DNA of 64,000 nt from Dichotomocladium elegans (taxonomy: Eukaryota; Mucoromycota; Mucoromycetes; Mucorales; Lichtheimiaceae): contig JAIXMN010000019.1 of assembly GCA_025716815.1 (NCBI GenBank), forward strand, positions 496,001 to 560,000, in the 5' to 3' direction. Positions 10,801-22,872 of this stretch are shown here, in pieces. Each line of letters begins with the position of its first letter. The stretch's first letter is position 1. The notes beneath the pieces are model-generated. The model saw only the letters and a program-made list of their open reading frames with translations. It was not told the DNA's origin and searched no databases. Position numbers and translations under genes: made by a program.

Positions 10801-12724
10801 GCAAGGATGCATATAGTCGCGGTTTCAGTCGTGTAAGGTACTTTGGGAAAGTACTACCGCGCCAAGATCAAGCTGACCTTGAACGGCATGCACCGGCTGC
10901 ATGAGGTGACGACCATATATATGCCATGCTGCAACACAGCCCTGTTCTTGGTCCAAATCCTTGGTCAATATGCTTTTCTTTGATTAGGGCCCCATTTCGA
11001 TAGGGTTTGAGGCCTTCTTGACACCCTAGCAAATGACGCCAATGGAGTGTATGTCATGAAGTCAACGACATCTTTTAATTTCTGATTTTCTTAGTATAAT
11101 TGATAAACCAACTATCCTATTTACCGTTTCTCAACTTGATGGTTTTCACCGGGGTCCTGTACCCTATCCGTATGTCTCGCTTGTGTGCATGAATAGAATA
11201 CAATGGTTATTACGTTAAATTATTCCCTTTACTCTCCCGATGCCATGGCAAATACTCTAGCAACTTGCGTGTCAGGTGAAGTGTGAACTCTTAGGATTTA
11301 ACCCTAGAGACATTCCTTATTTTTTTCCCTTTGAGGTGGGTAGGACATGTCAAAAAATCGAAATGCCCATAACACCATCCATATTTTATAATTTAGCGTG
11401 AGTTGACAAAACCCGGTTGGTTAGATAGACAATCTCAGGCATTGAGAATACAAATCATCATGATGAATACTTTAGGTCCGTTATCGATCAGAGCAGAATC
11501 ACTTACCCAGGCTATCGGGGTTCTCGAGAAAGACTACATTTGAGCCATTGACAGTTGCACTTGTGATTGAAGGAGAAAGGTTCCTGATGGTAGTTGCAAT
11601 GGTAGAGTCCGTGCTATGCAACTCATGAGAGTGAGCTTAATTCGTTTATGTCCTTTATTGGATGCTACTCTTACAAGGATGATGACCTGGTGAGGACCAG
11701 GTGGACCGTGATCGCAGCAGTCTTGAGGCCGTGGTAGGTGACCGTTGAGCTAAGCTGACCGTCTAAATACACGAGTTGATACTATATTTTTCCGTGATCC
11801 TGCAACTTCAGAACTGCTAGGACACGGCTTCATTTTTGGAAATGCCAGGCAACAACTTGGCTTCTGACTGTTGCTGTATTATCATGTATTTTTAGTTGTA
11901 AGTAACGCTCATTCAAGCCAAACATACAAAGGAAAAGAGGGCAAGCAATAGCCAAAAGCCGATGTGACAGCTGGTCACCAGTTGGATGTGGTGTATGCAG
12001 TGCTTGGGATGGGTCTTGGACAAATGTTGTGCAGCGGATGCACTGAAATTAAAACATGGATCAAAGATGCGTGAAGAGACCTCGACCCCAGAGGATACAA
12101 GTCCACGTCCACGGATTAAAAAGCATAGATGACGATCGTGGTATTGTGTGCTACAGGGCGAGAACGCAAAGAAATGCATTACTCAAAAGATCTGACATGC
12201 ACAGAGGAAAAGTTCAAGTAGTCACACGCACAGGATGAAGCTCAATAATGGCATCTGCTCTACCCAGACAACCACAGTCATGACAGCCGATGCTAAGTCA
12301 TTCCCGAGATTGAGACAAAACGCCAAAGCTGGTGCGGTATCTGGGGCAAGTTAGGAACAACCCGTTGGCACTTAGAGAGGGTGGCTGCTGACCCTAGGAC
12401 ATCCACAGGATTCTGTGAGAGACGGAGTGTGCTGGGGAGGTTAAAAGGGGGTGTGCGCATAGCTCAGCCCTTTTCCAGGAGATCAGAAGATATACTGTGA
12501 TCTCACGCTCTAACAGAGAAGCTCCAATGGTTGGGAATGACCGGAAAATAAAATTGCCGCGATCTTCGTGACTTGTTATGACCCCGTCTATATTCGGGTC
12601 CACATCTCTTTTTAGCTCTATTTCGCCCCATCTCTTTCCCTCACTCCTTCTCCTTTCACAAACACGCAAATACAAATACAAACATACACGCACACGTCTC
12701 ATAAACATCTTCCAAAAGTCTCGA
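7810..12724. other. Gene-poor stretch with decayed frames
   Basis: Almost 5 kb without a gene I can support. Several frames of 60-170 codons overlap one another on both strands between 8,900 and 10,840. The best candidate is a broken frame at 10,131-10,553 (separate entry). From 10,840 to 12,400 I see only short frames. The last 300 bp before 12,725 are the promoter and 5' leader of the MFS transporter, which is pyrimidine-rich with a CACACG-type run. Confidence 0.45.
10131..10553 (+). pseudogene. Broken frame, unknown protein with charged C-terminal helix
   Basis: An 83-codon frame ends at a TGA (10,380-10,382). The same frame then continues for 56 codons to a TAA (10,551-10,553). The second part is rich in lysine and glutamate (for example MRRLMGNKEKQQEIDEDIV) and looks like a coiled coil. 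One in-frame stop in an otherwise protein-like frame suggests a recently dead gene or an unrecognised intron. I do not recognise the family, and the 5' end is not resolved; frames upstream between 9,218 and 10,130 may belong to it. Confidence 0.3.
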
Positions 12725-14851
12725 ATGAGCCAGCAGCAACGACAGAGCGAGACCACACCACTTCTCCAAGGATCATCTGAAACCTATGTTGATAATAGCG
12801 ACAGATTAAGTGTGTCCACAGTATCTTCGTCACCCTCGTTGGTAAACCACGAGGAAATCGTGTTACGGCGACTGAACGGTGCACGGTTGTTTGTTGTCCT
12901 TTGCGGGTAAACATGTTTGTGTCCATATACAGGGTTGAATAATATGGATGCTCACACAGAAGGATCAGTCTGTGGACAGGGGTCTTTTTGGCTTCATTAG
13001 ATTCAAGTATCGTTGCCACCATTTACCCACAGATCGGCACGGAATTCAAAAAGTATGCAATGAAATATTTGAGATACGAAATTGGATTATATGCTTAAGA
13101 TGGATTCATCGTGTTAGGTCGAATGAGATCGTTTGGATTGCCACATCCTATATGCTGAGTTACACTGCTCTGCAACCTTTATGTAAGTAACCGCGGTGCT
13201 ACTGAAACGAATGGAGGTGCTGATGTTCCGCTACAAAAAAAAAAAGACGGAAGAATCTCCGATGCCTTTGGTCGTAAATCTGCGCTCTTGTTTGCTGTGA
13301 CGGTATTCTTCATTGGATCGCTATTGTGCGGTGCAGCCACAGACATGTGGAGTCTCGTGATTGCACGCGGCATCGCCGGTATTGGTGGAGGAGGATTAAA
13401 TACGGTAACAAGGGAGATAGAGTTGCAGAATTCGTCGATTAATTAACTACCGCATTACAGATGAGCGCGGTCATTACCAGTGACCTGGTCTCATTGCGGG
13501 AACGAGGCAAATACCAAGGTTACGCGAATATCTCCTATGCAGTAAGCGTTACTTTTTTACCCTCATGTTTGTGGCTCAATTCTCATTTTCCGAATTGCTA
13601 TCCTTCCTAGTTGGGTTCTGTGATCGGTGCTCCACTAGGCGGTTTGATCACCGATGCTGTGGGATGGCGCTATTGCTTCTATATTAATCTACCTATCTTA
13701 TGTATTTCCCTATACGTGGCGAGTTTCCTTCTCACCAATTACAATTTGAAGGAACAGATCGGGACATCCACCACCTGGGAGCGATTCAAGAAGATCGATT
13801 ACTTGGGTGCGGTTTTAGTAGTGATTGGTGTGGTTGTATTCATGCTCGCTACGTCCCTCGGAGGAAATTCACGGCCGTGGTCTGATTCGCTGGTTGTGGG
13901 CTGCTTGGGGATCTCGTTGCTTTCGGCGGTTGCGTTCTGTGTGGTTGAAATTAAGGTGGCTGTTAACCCGCTGATGCCATGGCATATCGTCACGAGCCGC
14001 ACACCATTTACGTGCTCCCTCGCAAACTTCTTTGGCGTCCTTTGCAGCTACGGCATGACTTACACGACCCCGCTCTTCTTCCAAGGCCTACTGGGTTATT
14101 CCCCTGCTCAAGCCGGTCTTTTCTTTTTGCCCAAGATTGCTGCCTTGTCGGTAGGATCACTGGCAGCAGGTTACTGGATTTCATACACGGGCGAGTATCG
14201 ACGATTTTTGATTTTCTCATCCGGATTGTCTTTGTTGTCCATGATCCTTTACAGCTTGTGGACCCCTGAAACCTCGTTTTGCATCGTTATTCCTAGCCTG
14301 ATGATAGACGGATTCTCGTCAGGCGCCATAGTCACTGCTGCGCTGGTCGCAATGCTCTCATGTGTAGATCAACAAGGTGAGAAAAAGAATTGTGCGCCTA
14401 GGAAGGGAAAAGAAAGTCTTTGTTAAACTCTTTTTTATTTTTTTTATTAAAAAAAGAAATGGCAACCATTACGTCGATGTCTTACCTTTTCCGGTCAACG
14501 GGGGCGGTTATCGGAATTTCCGCAACATCCGCCATTTTTCAGGGCGTTGTCAAGAGCGTGCTGACAGAGAGAATAACTGGTCCAGATGCTGAAAAGGTAC
14601 GTTGGGGAAAGGAGAAAATGACGATATCTCATTCTATGTTATCATCTACCTAGATTATTGAAATCGCACGTAAATCCATGACCGAAGTTCGAGAACTGCT
14701 ACCGCCGGACGCTTTGCAGATCGTGCTCGAGTCTTATCAAGAAGGAATCAGTGATGCATTTATCTTCTGTGCTGGTATTGCTGCTCTTTGCCTCGTCGCG
14801 ACGTTATTTGTCAAGAATCACGATCTGGGAAGTAAAAGCGGAAAGAGATAG
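12725..14851 (+). CDS. MFS transporter, FNX1/VBA (DHA2) family, probable vacuolar basic amino acid transporter
   Basis: Eight exons join in frame: 12,725-12,906, 12,960-13,052, 13,118-13,182, 13,247-13,404, 13,461-13,541, 13,611-14,376, 14,457-14,596 and 14,654-14,851, giving 560 residues. The N-terminus carries an acidic dileucine-like stretch (SETTPLLQGSSE), as in vacuole-sorted transporters. TM1 reads GVFLASLDSSIVATIYPQIG. Motif A is GRISDAFGRKSALL. A glycine-rich helix (ARGIAGIGGGGLNT) and ITSDLVSLRERGKYQGYANI follow, then GSVIGAPLGGLITDAVGWR. This order and the surrounding residues match fission-yeast Fnx1 and Vba transporters, which load basic amino acids into the vacuole by proton exchange; the substrate here is inferred from family. 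The final TM lies near the C-terminus. Introns 3 and 6 end in long A-runs before AG. The gene converges on the acyltransferase at 15,493. Confidence 0.9.
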
Positions 14852-15492
14852 TGCGCTTAACATTCTCGTCCGCCTTATCTCCTAGTGGACCTTGATTAAT
14901 ATGGAGGGGCATAACCGTATGTAATTTATATACTACTATTCCTATTAGCTTCAATACCCAAGAAAAAAATCTTTTCATACACAAGAGCGTTTTCCATTGG
15001 AAACTGTCATTACGACTCCTGGGAGAATGCAACCTAGAATCCATCGCTCGTTAAGCGAGAGTGCGGCGGGGTTTATGCCATCGTCATCTTTGTCACCTGC
15101 GCACGCACTCTCCTGTCTAGACGTAGAAAACTATTCCAGTCAATGTCTGCCAAGGCGCGATGCATACTGCTAGCCGAAACGGAAAGAGTACTTGGGAGTA
15201 AAAATAACATTGACCGCGCCTCACAGAATGTTCACTCTGCCCCTTCACTTGCTTCATTGATTCATTGTTGTGGACCCGGTTGTAAAGTCACCTGCACACT
15301 CCAATGTACTACAGAATAAATTGGTAGGTCATTTGAAGTCATCTAAATAAGGCAAAAAGTTGGGTCGCTCTCCACCAAAAGTATAAGAACGATTTGCTTG
15401 AGGAAAAGGTTGAAAGGAATCCATCAAGAATGAAGCATGACCGTTTGGCCAACAAGAACTTGGACGTATGCATATCTAACTCCATCTTACAT
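14852..15492. other. Intergenic region between convergent genes
   Basis: The 641 bp between the stop of the MFS transporter and the stop of the acyltransferase must hold both 3' ends. No coding frame of interest is seen. Confidence 0.6.
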
Positions 15493-17948
15493 TTACTTCA
15501 CAAGATGTTTTTGCATCACGTCACCTAATTCGTCTAAAATATCGCGGATAGTCTCTCTAAATTCTGCAGAGTCTGTCTCTGAGCCAGAGTCCCATGAGGA
15601 TATACTCATACGAATCTTAGACGTCCCAACTGCATAGTTAACACCGTAACCTCCGTGTGAGGGTGGTCCAAAACCACCCCAAAGTAGGTCTCCAGGAGAC
15701 GTGTTCGACGCAGATAAGAGCCATTGTTGCGATTTCCAGAATGCTGGATCGTCATCAAATAGAATTGTTGTCTCACCAGGTCGCATCTGATACCGTAATC
15801 CAAGGAAGTGGCGGTCAACTCCCATGCCTGCGGGTAAAAAAGAGAGAAGAAAGTTGGTTCCTAAGGGGGGTGTCGCTTCATAAAAGAAATTAAAGAAAAG
15901 GGAAAAGGATGCTCTCACCATGACTCGCCGACACCAGATATTCATTGTGGGCGCGTATGGCTCGCTTAAAAGTCTCAAGCTTAGTTTCCATCTGATGAAA
16001 ACAATAATCAATACCTGTCGTATTCCCAGGTCTGCTACAGTGCTGGACACACCTTCACTGACTTGTCCTCCCATTCCTTTGTGAAGACCAGAGATTCCAT
16101 CGAACATGAGCGAACGGCCTCTGTACGTCCCGTGAGGAACCTTCGAGTCGACGCAGCTTCGTACGTCGGGCATGGTCGCCCATAAAGCCGATAATAGGCC
16201 AACTGGAACACCATCTGCATCCAGCTATCGGGGCTCATATTGGCGGCCTTAATAAAATCAGAGCCATAGCTTGGGTAATGCAGCACGAGACTGTCCAAGT
16301 CCGCGATCAGCTTCAGACAATTTTTCTGGGCTTTCCGGATAGCATAATCCAGTTCTGTATCAATGTCCCATATGAGCCTGGTCGGCGGCCGGACAATCGT
16401 AGGGATTCTCTTTTCCTCAGCCGTTTGTTCCATTTCTCTTTTTTCTCCTCCTGGTTAGCAGCATATTAGCAAGCATAGCCTAGCAACTTACTGGCGAAGA
16501 GCAAAATTGAACATGTTGAGCTGCACAAGTGCGTCTGCAGAAGAATGCTATGTATGACCATAGGTAAGAGGGTCGCTTAGAATTAAAGATGATCTCTAGC
16601 AGCTTCTTCCACACCATCTGTTACCTCGGCATTAATGCCCGCAAGCCCGTTGTTCTCGACAATTAATTGGAAGGACTTGTCGAACCATCGATTATGACCG
16701 TTCTTCCCATGAAACATATCTCTATGTGTTTGATCGAGATCTCTCGGCGAATGAAAATCATCAAGGCATAGGGCAAAGAGGGCGCTTTCGACCGTCGCGA
16801 GGGAAGTGGCATTCGTCGGATTGGTTAGAAGATACGCACGCATGTCGGCCCAGGTGTTCCGATCTTCGCATGTGAGGAACCCTATGGGGGGTAGTAACTG
16901 CTCCTTGGGGATATTGGTAACCTGATCCACCACCCGAGATAATTGACTAGTGTTCCCTTGGCATCGTCATTTTTCTAGCTGTCCTCTCCCCCTCGCCCGC
17001 CTGCCTGCCTGCCTGCCTTGTTCCTTCCGCTGCATCTCTCGTTCGGTCTACTTACTTCTCCATGGCTTTGACGCTCAGCGCCTGGTTGTGAGTGTCAAAA
17101 ACAGGAACAGCAAATAACTGGTCTTTAAATAGAACGATGATATGCTGCGTTGTTGCTGGCCACGTGGTCACAAGCATATCGCGCGGGCGCGCCGGGACAC
17201 GGGTGGTTCCGAAAAGGTTTTTGAGCTGTTCCATACAGAGCGGAAGACCAGTGCGACCCACATCGGGTGGTAATGTCTCACTAAGAGTGGATGCAGTTAT
17301 TTTCAGTCCCTCAGGGCAAGTCCCGCCTCCTACACCACGCGCTTCTGTAATTTTTTACTTGTTAATGGCGTTTGCATAACGGACTAACGCCATAGTAAGG
17401 CTGGCTGCTCGTTCGAGCTGCACATGGCTCGTCTTGCCCGGCTGAACTGCCTTGGCGAGGCCGTTTGGCGGATCTTGCTGGAACTGGCTCCACCAGTTGC
17501 TGTGAATGAGCGTGGGCTTGCGCGTGTCAAGGTACGCCGTATGGAGCCACAAGGGATCGAGCCACGATCGCCCTTGGCTGGCATTCGTTTCAGCGAGCCT
17601 TCGGAGGCGATCTTGTAGAACCGGACCAAGTCCATTCACAAAAGTTTCAACGTTACGGCAAGCAGTAGCATACTCTAATGGAGATAAAAGAGGCAGTAAA
17701 CTGCGCTTATACCGCTCGGCCGTGGTATGGAGGTCAGGGATAGGTAATTGGGGAAGCCGATGCTGATTGGAAAACGTTTTTTGGGTGTAAAAACGACGAT
17801 GCACCCGAAAGACGCTGCTATAAAGGTTGGAATTCCTTCTCGAGACAAGGCAGGAGATACAACATGGCCTGTTGCGGATGTATTGAGCCATAAAACTATT
17901 ATGCGTTTCCCTGGAATGGAGAGAAAGAAGTGGCGAGAATTGTTTCAA
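15493..17948 (-). CDS. CAT2: Carnitine O-acetyltransferase, mitochondrial/peroxisomal type
   Basis: Seven exons on the minus strand: 17,948-17,359, 17,280-17,056, 16,946-16,625, 16,547-16,492, 16,437-16,053, 15,991-15,919 and 15,827-15,493. They join in frame to 661 residues, close to yeast Cat2 (670). The family is recognised from the N-terminal LPQLPIPDLHTTAERY, the GRTGLPLCMEQLKNLFGTTR substrate region, the RWFDKSFQLIVENN block, the catalytic histidine in AEHSSADAL (about residue 380), QLAYYRLYGRPCPTYEAAST, and the C-terminal HGGYGVNYAVG. The enzyme moves acetyl groups between CoA and carnitine for shuttling between peroxisome, cytosol and mitochondrion. Residues 20-60 are arginine-, serine- and tyrosine-rich without acids, a plausible mitochondrial presequence; a start at 17,891 (MAQYIRN) is equally possible. 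The C-terminus (HLVK) is not a clear PTS1. The usual STS motif reads SAS here. Confidence 0.93.
16999..17018. repeat. GCCT tetranucleotide repeat in an intron
   Basis: Five GCCT units lie inside intron 2 of the acetyltransferase gene (16,947-17,055). Confidence 0.85.
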
Positions 17949-18249
17949 TGTGTACTACAAAGTCATTTGATTGAGCGCATTTTGACCACTTCCTGTCACA
18001 CAAACTAACGATGCTTAAGAAAAATTGCTTGGCCTTGGCCTTCGCATATTCATCTTACGTCCCACTAAATACTACGAGAACGACGCATTCTCGAATGCCG
18101 ACGAAAGCATTATAGCACTCTACTGAATACGCTTCTCCTATAGTTCGCAATCCCGTCGAGAAGCTTACTTGCACATATGACTGCAATCGTGTCGAAAAAC
18201 GAACAATCTGTTGTTGATGTGTAAAAGGAGAAATACTAGAATGCATCTC
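17949..18249. other. Intergenic region
   Basis: These 301 bp hold the promoter of the acetyltransferase and the 3' end of the R3H gene, both on the minus strand. No further gene is seen. Confidence 0.6.
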
Positions 18250-19328
18250 TTATTCTCTCCCTGACTCTGCTTCGGATAATAGAGTACTGTTAGGGTCTAA
18301 GTCTTTAAAAATACGTGCGCGTGCCTCTTCGTACGCCGCTTTTCGTTCTTCGTATGTCATGTTTTGGCGATTTGATCCTTGCGTCGGTGAACCACGGCGT
18401 GAACTCCCCCCGGAGCCACTGCCATCGGTATTTGCTCGGCGCATGATCATAATCTTGGGTGCCGGTTCTTCCTTTGGCTCATCAGATGGTTCAATCAGCG
18501 CTGAAAAGCCAATTTTGGGGCTACATGAGGGGTATGGTTTTAGGATACTATACAGCCAAATATGTCCCCCATTTGCGCATTTGCACTGACATTGTTGTAT
18601 ACGGATTCTTGCATAGCACCAAAGACTTTCGTACAGGATCATAAACCCGGTAGAGTTTAAAGTACGGCGCAACCTTGTGTACCATCATCCGTTGGTATGA
18701 GTTCATTTGCGGAAGATCGAGGCGCTGTTCACTATGGGCGGAAAAGTCATGCGCGTCAGGTCATCTTTTCCTTCTTTTCCTTTTCTTCATCTTCATCTGT
18801 TTATGCCCATTGCACGTACTTCGTATTCGCAATAAAAGCACGCAGGTCCTTTTCGAGTTTTAACAGAAATATCCTCTCTTGCTGTTTCTTGAGTACATCA
18901 ACAATGAAAGGATCAAGTTCATCAGAGAACTCCGATGGTGATGGCGGTGGACGAGAAACGAGTTGGGGTTGTTGCGGCTGGTAATAATTCGTCGGCGCCA
19001 TTGGGGCCTGGAAGGGTTGTTGATTTTGACGGTACTGCATTGCTTGATATTGAGCCGGTGGAGGGTAGAATACTGCTTGTTGCTGCTGCTGAGCAGGGTA
19101 ATAACCAGCGTTCGTGGAGAGATAGCTGCCAGGGCGACCGGGTATGCCATGTTGCTGATTCATTCTTCTCGGCTCATTACCGTAGTCCATGCCTGGATAG
19201 AAAGTAGTCGCCAGAGTTGAAGTACTCCCGGATTGGTCGTCTCCGGTGTTCATCTGCCGGTGATGGTGGTGTGGTGATCTGTCAAGGTTCATATTAATAT
19301 TCGTGAATTCATTTTGCTTCTCTGTCAT
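18250..19328 (-). CDS. R3H and SUZ domain protein (putative RNA-binding protein)
   Basis: Three exons, 19,328-18,820, 18,731-18,591 and 18,520-18,250, join in frame to 306 residues. The N-terminal half is low-complexity: H-runs, QQQQQ and many prolines and tyrosines. An alpha-helical lead-in (PFIVDVLKKQQERIFLLKLE) is followed by the R3H domain, with the signature arginine and histidine in QRMMVHKVAPYF. LIEPSDEPKEEPAPKI and MTYEERKAAYEEARARIFKD then match the SUZ motif. R3H-SUZ proteins (R3HDM1/2 type) bind single-stranded nucleic acid, usually in mRNA regulation; that role is inferred. I chose the ATG at 19,328 (MTEKQNEF): the frame is open further upstream, but that part is translated microsatellite. 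The gene diverges from ALG9. Confidence 0.85.
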
Positions 19329-20427
19329 GTCGGATCGTTTTGTTTTGTTTTCTGACGACAGACTATGGCAACATAGGTATATATGTATATATATATATAT
19401 ATGCGTGTGTATGTGTGTATATATGTGCGTGCGTGTATGAGTGGGTGCAAATGCGAGTGCAGGGTGCGGGTGCGATTTAAGAAAGAGCGGGATAAGTAAT
19501 GGATGATTGTTATGAGCGGGCCACCAGCAAATTTTGTGATTACCTCGGTAGTCTAAATGCTCATCGATTTGGGTCAAATGGTAAGTGGTCGACACGCTTA
19601 AATCCCGAACAGTTGTAGTGTAAGGAAGGAGAGCCAAATGAGCTAAGCACAATTCTCTCTTTGTTAGGAAATTGGCGAGAGAGCCTTTCAAAGAGAGAAA
19701 GAGAGAAGGAAAAACAAGCAAAAAAAAATAAAGTAGGCAACTATAACAAAGCTTGCCCTTAGCCGCGTCACGAACTTTGAAAGCAGCAACTCTTGTCTCT
19801 ATCACCTAAATTAGGTCGATATCGATAGTTCCTCTCGTATAGTTCTTTTTTCCATTATATAGTACAATTCCATGTACAAACACGGCTGTTTTCTCCTTTC
19901 TGAAGTGCATCTACCGTGATCCGCTAGCGACGGTTGATTTTGAAGAACTATCATCTACCGCCTTATTACATGGACTTGATGTCTTTCTTTTTTTTTTCGT
20001 ATGGTTTACAGTACAAATTCGGGTGATCCCACGTTCTGCTTAGCCAGATATGGTATGCTTCTAGGTCAATTATCGATTCTCACCATTGACATCTCAAAAC
20101 GATATCAGTTTGGAAAATGGTCATAGCCCCCTTCACATGAGCTTTGGTTGTGTTAAGATCCTCACCGCTTCGGTTGTTCTGAGAATTCAGCTTGTTAACT
20201 TATCGATTGTCTTTCCATGGCCTCTCCGGACGTAGGAAGCGTGAACCCGATGCTTAACAACGCGTTGTATCTAAGCATCTTTATCGGGACGGTAATAATC
20301 GGTTGTCCGGAGATGACCAGAATTAGCTCAACGCCAGCCGGCCAGCCAGTCAACCCACCACCCCCCAACAAACACTGTAAAAATACCGCTCGTTGACTTT
20401 TTTAAATCTTGCCCTCTTTCTTCACCC
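19329..20427. promoter_or_regulatory. Shared intergenic region between two divergent genes
   Basis: About 1.1 kb separate the starts of the R3H-SUZ gene (minus) and ALG9 (plus), so both promoters must lie here. It contains a dinucleotide-rich microsatellite next to the R3H start and a poly-T tract near 19,988. No specific operator can be named. Confidence 0.5.
19377..19441. repeat. TA/TG microsatellite
   Basis: Alternating purine-pyrimidine run: (TA)n, then (TG)n, then TGCG units, 50-110 bp upstream of the R3H-SUZ start codon. It is probably in the 5' leader and explains the false open frame extending upstream. Confidence 0.85.
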
Positions 20428-22872
20428 ATGCCATCTAGCCAAGAGCAACTTCGCTCACGGTCAAATAAAAAGACCAGCAAAGCGGCGAAGAAAGCAGCTC
20501 AGGAGTCGCAGCGGCAGCAGCAGACCCCCATACGCGTCAATGGTCCGAGGTAGATGACTTGTACTTACCGATTTGTCGTTCGCCTCCTTCCCCCCTGCAT
20601 TCTTGCTAAGCTCTTCGGCCGCAACGGATATAGAGCTGCACGCGACCTACTCACAGAAGCAGGCACGTTTTCATTTTCGATGAAGTCAGCCTTCAGGCTA
20701 TTGCTTATCGCCCGCTGCACATCCGCATTCTTTGGCGTCATTCAAGACTGCGATGAGGTGTATAACTACTGGGAACCTATGCACTATATCCACTATGGGA
20801 CAGGCATGCAAACGTGGGAGTACTCGCCTGAGTTCGGCATCCGTACATGGGCATACATATTGATACACGCTATCGTTGGATGGATTGCGGGCATCGTGAC
20901 CTCCCACAAGGTATGAAAGACAAAAGTTTCGGGGAGGGAAGCAAGTAGAGTGCTGAATGGCCGAGCGGCTTTTGTGCTTTCCGCATACAGTTACAAATAT
21001 TCTTCCTGATGCGCATCATCTTTGCTGCTGCATCGGCTTACGCTGAGGCTCGTTTTTACCGCACTGTGACAGAGGAGATCAATCCTCACGTTGGTCGCTA
21101 CGTTTTCGTGACATTATTTTTCAGCGCAGGCATGTTTAATGCTTCCACTGGTAAGTTCAGATAACATGGGATCATCAGAATGCATTTCTGAACTCGAGTT
21201 TTATTTTTTTGGAAAAAAAAAGCATTCTTGCCCTCATCCTTTGCCATGGTGACCACTTTCCTTGCATTCTCATATAGTTTGCGTCCTCCTATCCAGTTTA
21301 GCGACAAACGCACGTTCCGTGTGGTACTATTGGTGGGCATTGGCGCCTTACTAGGATGGCCCTTCAGCGCGGTGGTGGGGATCCCTTTTGTTGTGGAAGA
21401 GATTTTGAATTATGGGCAGGACGGTACGGTGGATTCACATGGACACCCGGTCCCGATGATCCGTCCAGCCAATTGGCGCTTCCAGCGTGTGGTTCGAATG
21501 GCCAAAGCCGTTGCGATGTGTGGCGTCGGAATATCGGTTCCAATTATTCTGATCGATTATTTGTTTTATCGCCGGCTCATGTTTGTGCCACTCAACATTG
21601 TCTTGTATAATGTGTTTGGTGGTGCCAACCAGGGCCCCGATATTTTCGGCACAGAACCCTGGTACTTTTATATCCTCAATGGCTTTTTGAATTTCAATGT
21701 CATGTTTCTGCTGGCACTTGCTTCGGGTCCTTTTGCGGTACGATGGGGATGGACCGCTAATATGGGAAAAGCTGTATCAAACGGAGACTTATTGACATTA
21801 AATAGATGATCGCAGCCTATGTGGACCGAGAACGTCTTCCTGGAAACGAAAAGCTAGCTGCTGCATGGCCTTATGTGCTTCTGGCACTCAAATTGCTGCC
21901 TTTTTACATCTGGTTCACCATCTTTACTGTTCAGCCGCATAAGGAGGAACGCTTCTTGTACGTTGCATACCCCTTCATTGCCTTGAATGCCGCCATCTCC
22001 ATCTTTTTGGTTCGTGGTTGGATTAGTCGTGCTGCACGTCGACTTGGTGCCAGTGTAAGTGATCAAGCGATGTGTCTAAAGAAAACTGCGGCTGTTGACT
22101 TTTTTTATGCCTAACGGATAGGTTGTGGTACGTGCGAGCATCATCCGCTACGTTGCGTTCTCGATTCTTTTGGTGTACATGATCATCTCTGTCTCGCGCA
22201 TCCTTGCGGTTGCAATCCGCTACCGTGCTCCTTCGCAGATCTATAGCGCTCTGTGGAAGCAACGCGCCGTTGATCAACTTGTCAACCTTGACTATTTACA
22301 GGAGAACTACCCTTACGACACTTCTATTGGCGACATTACTCTCTGTGTAGGCAAGGAATGGCACCGGTTCCCTAGTAGCTATTTTGTACCCAATGATGTT
22401 CGTCTTGAGTACATCAAGAGCGAGTTTGATGGCATGCTGCCCAAACACTTTGTACCTGATATCAAGACAGTGACATTTGAGGAAGAAGGCAAAGTTAACA
22501 CATACCGCAAACGGGCCTACTCATTTGAGGGTGCTCGCACTGTCCAGGATGGATTCAACAGCTATAACAAGGAGGATCATTCGGTTTACGTGAGTAACTA
22601 GTACCAATTGAAGATCTGGAAAGGGTCGATGCTGATTTAGTTTGTAGGTTAATGTGGATCAGTGTGATTATTTGATTGATGCCGATTATCCTCTTCGTCC
22701 TGTTTCCACACGCGAGCCACGATACATGTATGACGAAAAGGATTGGGAGGTTATTGCGTGTGAACCAATCCTGGACGCGATCAGCTCTAACCGATTGACT
22801 CGGTCTTTCTACGTCCCTGGTTCCAAGGGTTTGGCTTGGGGCGATTATTGCTTGCTCAAGAGACGTTCTTGA
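20428..22872 (+). CDS. ALG9: ALG9 alpha-1,2-mannosyltransferase (dolichol-linked oligosaccharide synthesis)
   Basis: Seven exons, 20,428-20,549, 20,634-20,910, 20,991-21,150, 21,223-21,737, 21,806-22,054, 22,122-22,589 and 22,648-22,872, join in frame to 671 residues. It is a GT22-family enzyme of the ER membrane that adds alpha-1,2-mannoses to the lipid-linked precursor for N-glycosylation. Evidence: the lumenal-loop motif QDCDEVYNYWEPMHYIHYG, followed by TWEYSPEFGIRTWAY; several hydrophobic membrane segments; and the conserved HKEERFLYVAYPF motif late in the protein. A lysine- and glutamine-rich cytosolic N-terminus (residues 1-40) precedes the first domain. The start is the first ATG in frame with that exon, and no upstream alternative was seen. 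Intron 3 ends in GGAAAAAAAAAG. Confidence 0.94.

Noticed and set aside
20951..20980. tRNA-Ser-like start (GAATGGCCGAGCGGC) inside an ALG9 intron
   Set aside because: Only the D-arm-like string is present; no matching anticodon arm, T-arm or acceptor stem follows within 90 bp.
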